Source of the DNA: Vagococcus luciliae
GTDB lineage: Bacteria > Bacillota > Bacilli > Lactobacillales > Vagococcaceae
Assembly (NCBI RefSeq): GCF_024637875.1
Contig: NZ_CP102451.1
Coordinates: forward strand, 308,501 to 372,500
Reading direction: 5' to 3'
DNA length: 64,000 nucleotides
Part shown: in pieces, positions 53,804 through 64,000 of the stretch
Layout of the letters: every line of letters begins with the position of its first letter
How positions within the stretch are numbered: the stretch's first letter is position 1
Position numbers and translations under genes: made by a program
Notes under the pieces: model-generated
What the model was told of the DNA's origin: nothing
What the model saw: the letters and a program-made list of their open reading frames with translations, nothing else
Databases searched by the model: none

Positions 53804-55039
53804 TTATTTTTGTTTTCGTATCATATCACCAGGTTTAACTGGTTGTTCAACAGGCATTTTAACAATCATCATGGCATTAGGTGCTTTTTCGATTGATTCA
53901 CCATCTTCGTTCCACATCTCTTTGATGTCTTGTTCAAAATGTGTAAACCCTGGTCCATAAAATTCAATCTGATCATCCAATCTAAAATGATTGCGTTGTC
54001 TAATTGTGGCAATTTTTGTTGCTTCATCGTAGTCTAACACTTCTCCTATGAACTTATACACTGGTATTTTTCGACGTTTTCCAAATAGTTGCTCTTCATC
54101 AGTGGGTGTATGATAATAAAAACCAGTCGCTAATTCTCGTTGGGCTACCTTCCATAACTCATCAATCCATTCTTGTTTGCATTCATAATTTTCTGGATCC
54201 GATATATAGCTATCCACTGCTTTTTTATAAACATTTGAAACTGTTGACACATAATGAATCGACTTCATTCGTCCTTCAATTTTTAGACTATCGACACCAT
54301 TTTTTACCAAATCAGGAATATGTTCAATCATCGACATATCCACCGCACTCATAGAAAACGGCTCACTCACTTCTCCTGTGTCTGTCAATGAACGTCTCTC
54401 TTCGCCAAAAGGCATATCAAATAAATCATATTTCCAACGACAAGATTGGGAACAGCCACCACGATTAGCATCTCTGTGACTCATATGATTTGATAACGTA
54501 CAACGACCAGAATAAGAAATACACATCGCCCCGTGAATAAATGCCTCTATCTCGATATCTGTATTTTGACGGATTTTTGCTACTTCATCCATTGAAACCT
54601 CACGTCCTAGCACGACGCGTTCCAATCCTTCATTTTTCCAAAATTCAAGAGTTTCAAAATTCGTTGCTGAAGATTGTGTTGATAAATGGACAGGTAGTCC
54701 TGGTGCTTCTGTAATACAGATTTCTATTAATGCAGGGTCAGATACAATAACCGCACTAATTCCAATATCTCGTAACGTTCTAAAAAATTCACCCGAACCT
54801 TTCGCATCTCCCTCATGAGTTACCATGTTAGCCGCAACATAAACTTTTGCACCACGTTCTTTAGCAAATGCCACGCCTTCTTCCATTTCTTCATAAGAAA
54901 AGTTTCCAGCACGACTTCTTAATCCATAAGCATTTCCACCAATATAGACCGCATCAGCCCCATAATGAATGGCGACTTTTAATTTTTCAAGAGTTCCAGC
55001 TGGTGCTAATACTTCTGGTCGTTTCAATGTATTTGTCAT
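53804..55039 (-). CDS. trhP2: U32-family tRNA hydroxylation protein TrhP2 (YrrO)
   Basis: A 411-residue U32 'peptidase' homologue. In Bacillus TrhP1/TrhP2 (YrrN/YrrO) hydroxylate U34 of tRNAs to ho5U using prephenate. It has the N-terminal [20 protein letters not shown] strand and the Cys cluster for an iron-sulfur centre ([10 protein letters not shown] then GGCSQSCRW). The C-terminal barrel follows. The ATG is at 55037-55039, 12 bp after trhP1. Confidence 0.92.
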   Translation of the reverse strand: MTNTLKRPEVLAPAGTLEKLKVAIHYGADAVYIGGNAYGLRSRAGNFSYEEMEEGVAFAKERGAKVYVAANMVTHEGDAKGSGEFFRTLRDIGISAVIVSDPALIEICITEAPGLPVHLSTQSSATNFETLEFWKNEGLERVVLGREVSMDEVAKIRQNTDIEIEAFIHGAMCISYSGRCTLSNHMSHRDANRGGCSQSCRWKYDLFDMPFGEERRSLTDTGEVSEPFSMSAVDMSMIEHIPDLVKNGVDSLKIEGRMKSIHYVSTVSNVYKKAVDSYISDPENYECKQEWIDELWKVAQRELATGFYYHTPTDEEQLFGKRRKIPVYKFIGEVLDYDEATKIATIRQRNHFRLDDQIEFYGPGFTHFEQDIKEMWNEDGESIEKAPNAMMIVKMPVEQPVKPGDMIRKQK

Positions 55040-55051
55040 CTTTACTCTCTC

Positions 55052-55972
55052 CTATTTTATTTCTTCAGGATCTAAATAATAAAAACCAGTATCTAAACTT
55101 CTCCCAATTGGATGATTTTCCATCACAATGGTTTGTAAATTTTTTGCCAATTGCTCTGTCCAAATTCCAGCAATCAACGCTTTCTTAGCTTCAATAAAGC
55201 ACGATACAATCGTCACAAATGCTTCTCCAGGGGTATACATCCCATCTAATTTCCAATGGTTTAAACCTGCTTCGTATAATTCATTTAATTCAAACATTAA
55301 GTCTACATCATTCGTTGCATAAATGTGTGTGCCGTGTTTGTCTTCAAAAATAGAATAATGCGTTTCTTTATCTTTAGGCTCAGATATAAATAACCCATCC
55401 TCTTTCGATACATTGTCTTGTTGTTGAGTAAAATTAAAATAATTTGTAATCAATGGCCGTTTAGAATGGTGAATGCAGGTTGCCCCGTACACGAGTACTT
55501 CCGTAAACACATCCGCTTCTTTTCCAATATGTTGCAATTCTTCAAATGGAATTTCTCTTGCCAAGATAGCACCTTTTGCTCCACGTTTTGCCCAGAAATT
55601 AACCTGTCTCGAGCTTGTAACCATGGTTTCCGCATTATAAACATATGGCAACTGATACCCGTCACGTTGTAATACATAAATCACACCAGGATCGCCTACA
55701 ATAATATCATCTACTCCAATTGATTCTAAAAACTGTAAATATTCTGGTATTTTTTCCATTTTATCTGGATGCATAATCGCGCTCACTGCAACACGAGCTT
55801 TTTTCCCATGTTTATGAGCCAATTCAACCAACTCAGACATTTCTTTTCTTGTGAAATAATGTGGTAATCTTAAGCCAAATTCTTCTTCTCCAAAACACAA
55901 AACGTCGATATCTAATTCAACTAATTGACGTGCTTGATCGAATGAATCAACCGTTACACTCATTTCTATCAT
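55052..55972 (-). CDS. trhP1: U32-family tRNA hydroxylation protein TrhP1 (YrrN)
   Basis: A 306-residue U32 protein, the shorter partner of the pair. It has the TIM-barrel-like N-terminal half (VDSFDQARQLVELDIDVLCFG), VYGATCIHHSKRPL with a single Cys instead of the four-Cys cluster, and GLNHWKLDGMY. A GTG at 55979-55981 is in frame, but it falls inside the AGGAG ribosome site of the ATG at 55970-55972, which I use. Confidence 0.9.
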   Translation of the reverse strand: MIEMSVTVDSFDQARQLVELDIDVLCFGEEEFGLRLPHYFTRKEMSELVELAHKHGKKARVAVSAIMHPDKMEKIPEYLQFLESIGVDDIIVGDPGVIYVLQRDGYQLPYVYNAETMVTSSRQVNFWAKRGAKGAILAREIPFEELQHIGKEADVFTEVLVYGATCIHHSKRPLITNYFNFTQQQDNVSKEDGLFISEPKDKETHYSIFEDKHGTHIYATNDVDLMFELNELYEAGLNHWKLDGMYTPGEAFVTIVSCFIEAKKALIAGIWTEQLAKNLQTIVMENHPIGRSLDTGFYYLDPEEIK

Positions 55973-56048
55973 ATAAGACACTCCTATTCATTATAAACAC
56001 TCTTATCCTACCATATAGACTAAACTTATCGCAATTCTTTCACAAGTT

Positions 56049-56082
56049 AAAAGCGCTAGTTATGTAAATAACTAACGCTTTT
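56049..56082. terminator. hairpin terminator between clpC and trhP1
   Basis: A 15-base inverted repeat (56049-56063 with 56068-56082, one mismatch) with short A/T tails. It ends the ctsR-clpC transcript. Confidence 0.75.
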
Positions 56083-56084
56083 AA

Positions 56085-58541
56085 CTACACTTGTTGCACT
56101 TGTTTAATTCGTGTATTAATTTTACCCTTAGATGCTCCTAAAGTAATTGTATCACCTGTTTGAAGTTCACCAGACAAGAGCAACTCACTCAGTCTATCTT
56201 CGACTTCTTTTTGCAAAGCACGACGAATTGGACGAGCACCATATTCCGGATCAAATCCTTCACTGCTAATAACATCAATTGCAGCAGGAGTGAGTTTTAA
56301 TATAATATCTTGTTCTTTTAATCTCTCAACAACATCTTTAGACATGATCTTCACGATATCATGTAGTTGTTCTTTATTTAGTGAATGGAACACAACCACC
56401 TCATCTACACGATTTAAGAACTCAGGTCTAAATGATTTTTTCAATTCTTCTAAGATACGAGATTTCATCGCTTTATAATCTTTTGTCTCATCTACCACAC
56501 TAAATCCGACTGTTTTTTCATCTCGTAAAGCTGTTGCTCCAATATTGGATGTCATGATAATAATCGTGTTTTTAAAATCGACTTTACGACCTTTAGCGTC
56601 TGTCAAATGCCCATCATCCAACACTTGTAATAAAACATTAAATACATCTGGATGAGCTTTTTCCACTTCATCAAGTAACACCACAGAATAAGGTTTTTGA
56701 CGAATCCGTTCAGTCAATTGCCCTCCTTCATCATATCCAACATATCCAGGAGGTGATCCAACTAAACGACTCGTACTATGTTTTTCCATAAATTCAGACA
56801 TATCAACTCGAATCAAGGCTTCTTCAGAACCAAACATCACTTCTGCAATCGTTTTGGCTAATTCTGTTTTTCCAACACCGGTTGGTCCTAAAAACATGAA
56901 TGATCCTATTGGACGATTTGGACTCTTTAATCCACTTCTTGCACGTCTAATCGCACGGGATACGGAATCAACTGCTTCTTCTTGACCAACAACACGTTTA
57001 TGCAGTACTTTTTCCAAATCAAGTAATCGTTCACTCTCTTTTTTCTCCAGTTGAGTCAATGGAATGCCCGTCCATTGTGAAATAATTGATTCAATATCAT
57101 ACTCCGTCACTTTTTGTGTATAGCCATTTTCTACTTTTTCTTGTTGTTCAACAAGTTTAGCTAATTTTTTTAAAGCTTTCTTTTCTTTTTCTCTAATCTC
57201 TACTACTTCAGAAAAATGTTGCTTAATAATAGCTTCTTCTTTTTCTTGGTAAATATTAGCTAATACCTTTTGTTGTTTTACAATAGGTGATGGTTTTTCA
57301 GCTTGATTTAATCGTACTTTTGCTGCAGCTTCATCTATCAAATCAATAGCTTTATCTGGCAATTGTCTATCATTAATATAGCGAATAGACAATTTCACAG
57401 CTGCATCAACAGCTTCTTGAGTAATTGCCACTTGATGATGTTCTTCATATTGAGATTTTAATCCTGTCAAAATATTAATCGTTTCTTCTTCAGTAGGTTC
57501 ATCAACCATAATTTTAGCAAATCGACGTTCTAACGCAGAATCTTTCTCAATATATTTTTGATATTCATCTAACGTTGTTGCCCCTATTGTTTGCAATTCT
57601 CCACGAGCTAATGCTGGTTTTAGTATATTAGATGCATCTATAGCACCTTCAGCACCACCAGCACCAATCAGAGTATGCAACTCGTCAATAAATAATATAA
57701 CCTGTCCATCATGATAAATTTCATCAACTAACTTCTTCATTCGATCTTCAAATTCACCACGATACTTAGTCCCAGCAACTACTGCTCCCATATCAAGCAT
57801 CATCACACGTTTATTTCGCATATCTTTGGGTACATTAGCTTCGATAATCCGTTGCGCTAAACCTTCGGCAATAGCTGTTTTTCCAACACCAGGTTCTCCA
57901 ACAAGTACCGGATTATTTTTAGTCCGACGACTTAAAATTTGTATCAATCGTTCAACTTCTGTCTCGCGACCAACTAAAGGATCTAATCGTTTTTCTCTAG
58001 CACTCTGTGTCAAATCTCGTGCCAAAGAATCTAGTGTAGGAGTTCCTTCACCCACCGAATTCTTAGTCGCTTTTCTATTTTTACCATTTTTATTATTTTC
58101 TGTAATACCAATTCTTCTCATTATATCTTTACGTAACCTGGGAAGTTCCACTCCTAAGTTTTTTAAAATCCTAGCAGATAATAATGTATCTTCTCTGACC
58201 AAAGCAAGTAAGATGTGTTCTGTTCCAATACTTGGCGCACCTAGCCGTTTAGCCTCTTCACCTGCGAAAGCTAATACATCCTTAGCTCGCGGAGAATAAG
58301 GAAGTAATTCGTTTTCTTTAGATTTATAACGTCCATATTGGACAATCTGTTCAACTTCATCAAACAGATAAGTATCATCAATATCAAAATATCTCATTGC
58401 TTTTCCACCAATACCTCTTGGTTCCTTCGCTAAAGCAAGTAATAAATCCTCTGTTCCAACTGCATCATGTCTAAAATATTTAGCACTTTCTTGTGCAAGA
58501 TTCAGAACTTCATTAGCCCTTTTAGTAAATAATTCACCCAT
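56085..58541 (-). CDS. clpC: ATP-dependent Clp protease ATP-binding subunit ClpC
   Basis: An 818-residue Hsp100 unfoldase for ClpP. Two Clp-N repeats (about 1-145), AAA1 with GEPGVGKT and [17 protein letters not shown], a middle domain (about 405-480), and AAA2 with GPTGVGKT and [15 protein letters not shown]. The in-frame GTG at 58548-58550 overlaps the ctsR stop, but the ATG at 58539-58541 is 8 bases after AGGAG and gives the usual [13 protein letters not shown]. It follows ctsR directly; mcsA and mcsB are absent. Confidence 0.95.
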   Translation of the reverse strand: MGELFTKRANEVLNLAQESAKYFRHDAVGTEDLLLALAKEPRGIGGKAMRYFDIDDTYLFDEVEQIVQYGRYKSKENELLPYSPRAKDVLAFAGEEAKRLGAPSIGTEHILLALVREDTLLSARILKNLGVELPRLRKDIMRRIGITENNKNGKNRKATKNSVGEGTPTLDSLARDLTQSAREKRLDPLVGRETEVERLIQILSRRTKNNPVLVGEPGVGKTAIAEGLAQRIIEANVPKDMRNKRVMMLDMGAVVAGTKYRGEFEDRMKKLVDEIYHDGQVILFIDELHTLIGAGGAEGAIDASNILKPALARGELQTIGATTLDEYQKYIEKDSALERRFAKIMVDEPTEEETINILTGLKSQYEEHHQVAITQEAVDAAVKLSIRYINDRQLPDKAIDLIDEAAAKVRLNQAEKPSPIVKQQKVLANIYQEKEEAIIKQHFSEVVEIREKEKKALKKLAKLVEQQEKVENGYTQKVTEYDIESIISQWTGIPLTQLEKKESERLLDLEKVLHKRVVGQEEAVDSVSRAIRRARSGLKSPNRPIGSFMFLGPTGVGKTELAKTIAEVMFGSEEALIRVDMSEFMEKHSTSRLVGSPPGYVGYDEGGQLTERIRQKPYSVVLLDEVEKAHPDVFNVLLQVLDDGHLTDAKGRKVDFKNTIIIMTSNIGATALRDEKTVGFSVVDETKDYKAMKSRILEELKKSFRPEFLNRVDEVVVFHSLNKEQLHDIVKIMSKDVVERLKEQDIILKLTPAAIDVISSEGFDPEYGARPIRRALQKEVEDRLSELLLSGELQTGDTITLGASKGKINTRIKQVQQV

Positions 58542-58546
58542 ATCTA

Positions 58547-59017
58547 TCACTCCTGTTCTTCATAAGTTAGTCGTTCTAATACATCAATCATCATGTTCGC
58601 CCTCAATAATTTTTCTTCTTCCGAGCGGCTAATACCTGTTAATTTAAATGCTGAATTAAGTAAATACTTTTCACGTACAGTTATTATATCATTATCTTGC
58701 AATTCATTTAAAATAGCAAATGCATCACTATCTGTCAAACCATTACTTATCATATCTGGGATTTCTTCACATATTCTGGTTTTATATTTTATCAATTTAA
58801 CTTTTACAATACGAATATACCCACCACCACCACGCTTACTTTCTACCCGATAACCTTTTGGAACAGTAAACCTTGTGTTAATAACATAATTAATTTGTGA
58901 TGGGACACAATTAAATTGATTGGCAATTTCAGCGCGTTTTATTTCAATAATATCTTCATTTTGTAGTAGTTCTTTTAGATAGTCTTCAATAATATCAGAC
59001 ATATTTTTATTTTCCAT
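58547..59017 (-). CDS. ctsR: transcriptional repressor CtsR
   Basis: A 156-residue repressor of class III heat-shock genes. It has the winged helix with CVPSQINYVINTRFTVPKGY and the DNA-contacting RGGGGYIRI wing, and a C-terminal dimerisation part. The ATG at 59015-59017 follows AAGGGTGAG; an upstream TTG frame extension is unlikely. It represses itself through the box at 59051-59067. Heat is sensed by the Gly-rich wing loop, known in this family. Confidence 0.95.
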   Translation of the reverse strand: MENKNMSDIIEDYLKELLQNEDIIEIKRAEIANQFNCVPSQINYVINTRFTVPKGYRVESKRGGGGYIRIVKVKLIKYKTRICEEIPDMISNGLTDSDAFAILNELQDNDIITVREKYLLNSAFKLTGISRSEEEKLLRANMMIDVLERLTYEEQE

Positions 59018-59050
59018 AAAAATCTCACCCTTCAAAAATAACGTAAAACT

Positions 59051-59076
59051 ATTGACTTATATTGACCTACATTATA
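59051..59076 (-). promoter_or_regulatory. CtsR operator and -10 box of ctsR-clpC
   Basis: On the minus strand GGTCAATATAAGTCAAT (59051-59067) is a tandem heptad repeat spaced by 3 bases, fitting the CtsR box. A TATAAT (59071-59076) lies just before it, so bound CtsR would block the start site. The -35 element is weak. Confidence 0.88.
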
Positions 59077-59120
59077 CATAATATAATTCAATAGTTATAC
59101 TAATTTGATTTGAATATACT

Positions 59121-59156
59121 AAAAGAGCTTTGAATGAAATCATTCAAAGCTCTTTT
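59121..59156 (-). terminator. terminator of the rRNA-tRNA operon
   Basis: A perfect 16-bp stem with a 4-base loop (59121-59136 with 59141-59156), 11 bp past the last tRNA. Confidence 0.88.
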
Positions 59157-59166
59157 TACTAGATTA

Positions 59167-59251
59167 TACCGGCGGCCGGGGTCGAACCGGCACGCCCTCA
59201 ATGGGCACTGGATTTTGAGTCCAGCGCGTCTGCCAATTCCGCCACGCCGGC
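59167..59251 (-). tRNA. tRNA-Leu(CAA)
   Basis: Cloverleaf with acceptor GCCGGCG, a long variable arm as expected for Leu, and anticodon loop CTCAAAA giving CAA (codon UUG). Last gene of the cluster. CCA is not encoded. Confidence 0.95.
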
Positions 59252-59259
59252 AAAACAAG

Positions 59260-59330
<71 letters not shown>

Positions 59331-59339
59331 TTTAATAAA

Positions 59340-59411
59340 CTGGGCTAGCTGGATTCGAACCAACGAATGACGGAGTCAAAGTCCGTTGCCTTACCGCTTG
59401 GCTATAGCCCA
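59340..59411 (-). tRNA. tRNA-Gln(TTG)
   Basis: Acceptor TGGGCTA pairs with TAGCCCA; anticodon loop CTTTGAC gives TTG. U1:A72 first pair is typical of bacterial tRNA-Gln. Confidence 0.95.
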
Positions 59412-59421
59412 ATAATAAAAA

Positions 59422-59495
59422 GGCGACTGATGGGAATCGAACCCACGAATGCCGGAGCCACAATCCGGTGCGTTAACCACTTCGCCACAGTCGCC
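59422..59495 (-). tRNA. tRNA-His(GTG)
   Basis: Anticodon loop TTGTGGC gives GTG. The extra 5' G(-1) paired with C73, the identity element of tRNA-His, is encoded. Confidence 0.95.
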
Positions 59496-59505
59496 ATATT
59501 ATTAA

Positions 59506-59576
59506 CAGGGGTAGTAGGAATCGAACCCACGCTGACGGTTTTGGAGACCGTAGTTCTACCGCTAAACTATACCCCT
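59506..59576 (-). tRNA. tRNA-Trp(CCA)
   Basis: Acceptor AGGGGTA pairs with TACCCCT; anticodon loop CTCCAAA gives CCA. Discriminator G73. Confidence 0.95.
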
Positions 59577-59583
59577 TTAAATA

Positions 59584-59664
59584 TGGAGGGGGGCAGATTC
59601 GAACTGCCGAACCCGAAGGAGCGGATTTACAGTCCGCCGCGTTTAGCCACTTCGCTACCCCTCC
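59584..59664 (-). tRNA. tRNA-Tyr(GTA)
   Basis: Acceptor GGAGGGG pairs with CCCCTCC; anticodon loop CTGTAAA gives GTA. It has the long variable arm of bacterial tRNA-Tyr. Confidence 0.95.
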
Positions 59665-59667
59665 AAA

Positions 59668-59740
59668 TGGCGCAAGACAGAATCGAACTGCCGACACACG
59701 GAGCTTCAATCCGTTGCTCTACCAACTGAGCTACTGCGCC
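59668..59740 (-). tRNA. tRNA-Phe(GAA)
   Basis: Acceptor GGCGCAG pairs with TTGCGCC (one G:U); anticodon loop TTGAAGC gives GAA. Confidence 0.95.
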
Positions 59741-59745
59741 AATAA

Positions 59746-59818
59746 CGGTTCCGACGGGAATCGAACCCGCGATCTCCTGCGTGACAGGCAGGCATGTTAA
59801 CCCCTACACCACGGAACC
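59746..59818 (-). tRNA. tRNA-Asp(GTC)
   Basis: Acceptor GGTTCCG pairs with CGGAACC; anticodon loop CTGTCAC gives GTC; discriminator G73. Confidence 0.95.
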
Positions 59819-59843
59819 TGATTATGGTTTGTATTATATTTTA

Positions 59844-59915
59844 TGACCCGTACGGGAATCGAACCCGTGTTACCGCCGTGAAAGGGCGGTGTCTTAACCG
59901 CTTGACCAACGGGCC
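59844..59915 (-). tRNA. tRNA-Glu(TTC)
   Basis: Acceptor GGCCCGT pairs with ACGGGTC; anticodon loop CTTTCAC gives TTC; discriminator A73. Confidence 0.95.
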
Positions 59916-59939
59916 AGTATAATAATTTCTTTTAGTATA

Positions 59940-60029
59940 CGGAGAGTAAGGGATTCGAACCCTTGAGACAGTTATTACCGCCTACATGATTTCCAATCAT
60001 GCTCCTTCGGCCAACTCGGACAACTCTCC
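59940..60029 (-). tRNA. tRNA-Ser(GGA)
   Basis: Acceptor GGAGAGT pairs with ACTCTCC; long variable arm of the Ser class; anticodon loop TTGGAAA gives GGA. Confidence 0.95.
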
Positions 60030-60053
60030 AGAGTTTTACCTTAATTAAAAGAA

Positions 60054-60127
60054 CTCCGGCAGTAGGACTCGAACCTACGACATCATGATTAACAGTCATG
60101 CGCTACTACCAACTGAGCTATGCCGGA
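60054..60127 (-). tRNA. tRNA-Asn(GTT)
   Basis: Acceptor TCCGGCA pairs with TGCCGGA; anticodon loop CTGTTAA gives GTT; discriminator G73. First tRNA after 5S. Confidence 0.95.
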
Positions 60128-60138
60128 TAATGATATAA

Positions 60139-60255
60139 GCACGGCAACGTCCTACTCTCACAAAGGGAAACCCTTCACTACCCTCGGCGCTAAGAAGCTT
60201 AACTTCTGTGTTCGGCATGGTTACAGGTGTATCCTTCTTGCCATCGTCACCGCAC
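60139..60255 (-). rRNA. rrf: 5S ribosomal RNA
   Basis: About 117 nt, beginning TGCGGTGACGATGGC and ending GGACGTTGCCGTGC, with the conserved CCGAACACAGAAGTTAAG segment. Ends are estimated by comparison with known 5S form. Confidence 0.95.
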
Positions 60256-60333
60256 TTATCTGTTTTTTATTGAGTGATGATTCACTCAAAACTGGATGTT
60301 AAGTTAGTATCAATATAATTGTCCACCGCTATC

Positions 60334-64000
<3,667 letters not shown>

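Noticed and set aside
59367..59729. 120-residue frame across tRNA genes
   Set aside because: It overlaps the tRNA cloverleaves on the other strand; no coding evidence.

Overview
The window is low-GC Firmicutes chromosomal DNA. The rRNA operon, the ctsR-clpC pair without mcsA/mcsB, an E. hirae NapA-like antiporter, cydA-cydB-cydD-cydC, a class A sortase and a CHAP-type cell-wall hydrolase together point to Lactobacillales, most likely Enterococcaceae (Vagococcus or a close relative). The genus is an inference from gene content and order; no database was searched. Almost every gene is on the minus strand, running towards low coordinates.

Layout. (1) 1-17600 is the classical Firmicutes block read from right to left: yicC, gmk, rpoZ, priA, def, fmt, rsmB, stp, prkC, rsgA, rpe, thiN, then rpmB (divergent), yloU, fakA, recG and the start of plsX. 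It links nucleotide supply, replication restart, translation initiation, Ser/Thr signalling, ribosome maturation and fatty-acid/phospholipid synthesis. (2) 17300-26300 has a PC4-like protein, a patatin-like lipase with a GNAT-like N-terminus, acpS, cshA, murF, ddl, two unknown proteins and a class A sortase. (3) 26300-34950 has yhaM-yhaN-yhaO, yheA, a class A penicillin-binding protein and a pseudouridine synthase. (4) 34950-42000 is the most fluid part: a complete 1489-bp ISL3-type insertion sequence with a perfect 8-bp target duplication inside a decayed gene, an archaeal/eukaryotic-type proS under a T-box, 400 bp of apparently empty DNA, three small genes (one MazG-like), a PcsB/SagA-like CHAP hydrolase, and a possible 19-codon ORF. 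(5) 42000-59020 has a nitroreductase, napA, a large coiled-coil protein with an Asp/Tyr-repeat tract, cydABDC, glutathione reductase, the trhP1-trhP2 tRNA-hydroxylation pair, clpC and ctsR with its operator. (6) 59120-64000 is the end of an rRNA operon: partial 16S, 23S, 5S and eleven tRNAs (Asn, Ser, Glu, Asp, Phe, Tyr, Trp, His, Gln, Cys, Leu in order of transcription).

The window is mostly conserved housekeeping DNA, and I did not find a convincing new multi-gene system. The least explained items are the coiled-coil/Asp-Tyr protein (44035-46224), the small-gene group at 38867-40142 with an apparently leaderless mazG-like mRNA, the 19-codon ORF at 41920-41979 lying opposite the nitroreductase 3' region, the GNAT-patatin fusion, and the insertion sequence in a gene remnant. 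Many starts were moved inward from the longest reading frame because the Shine-Dalgarno sequence fits an internal codon; each case is stated.
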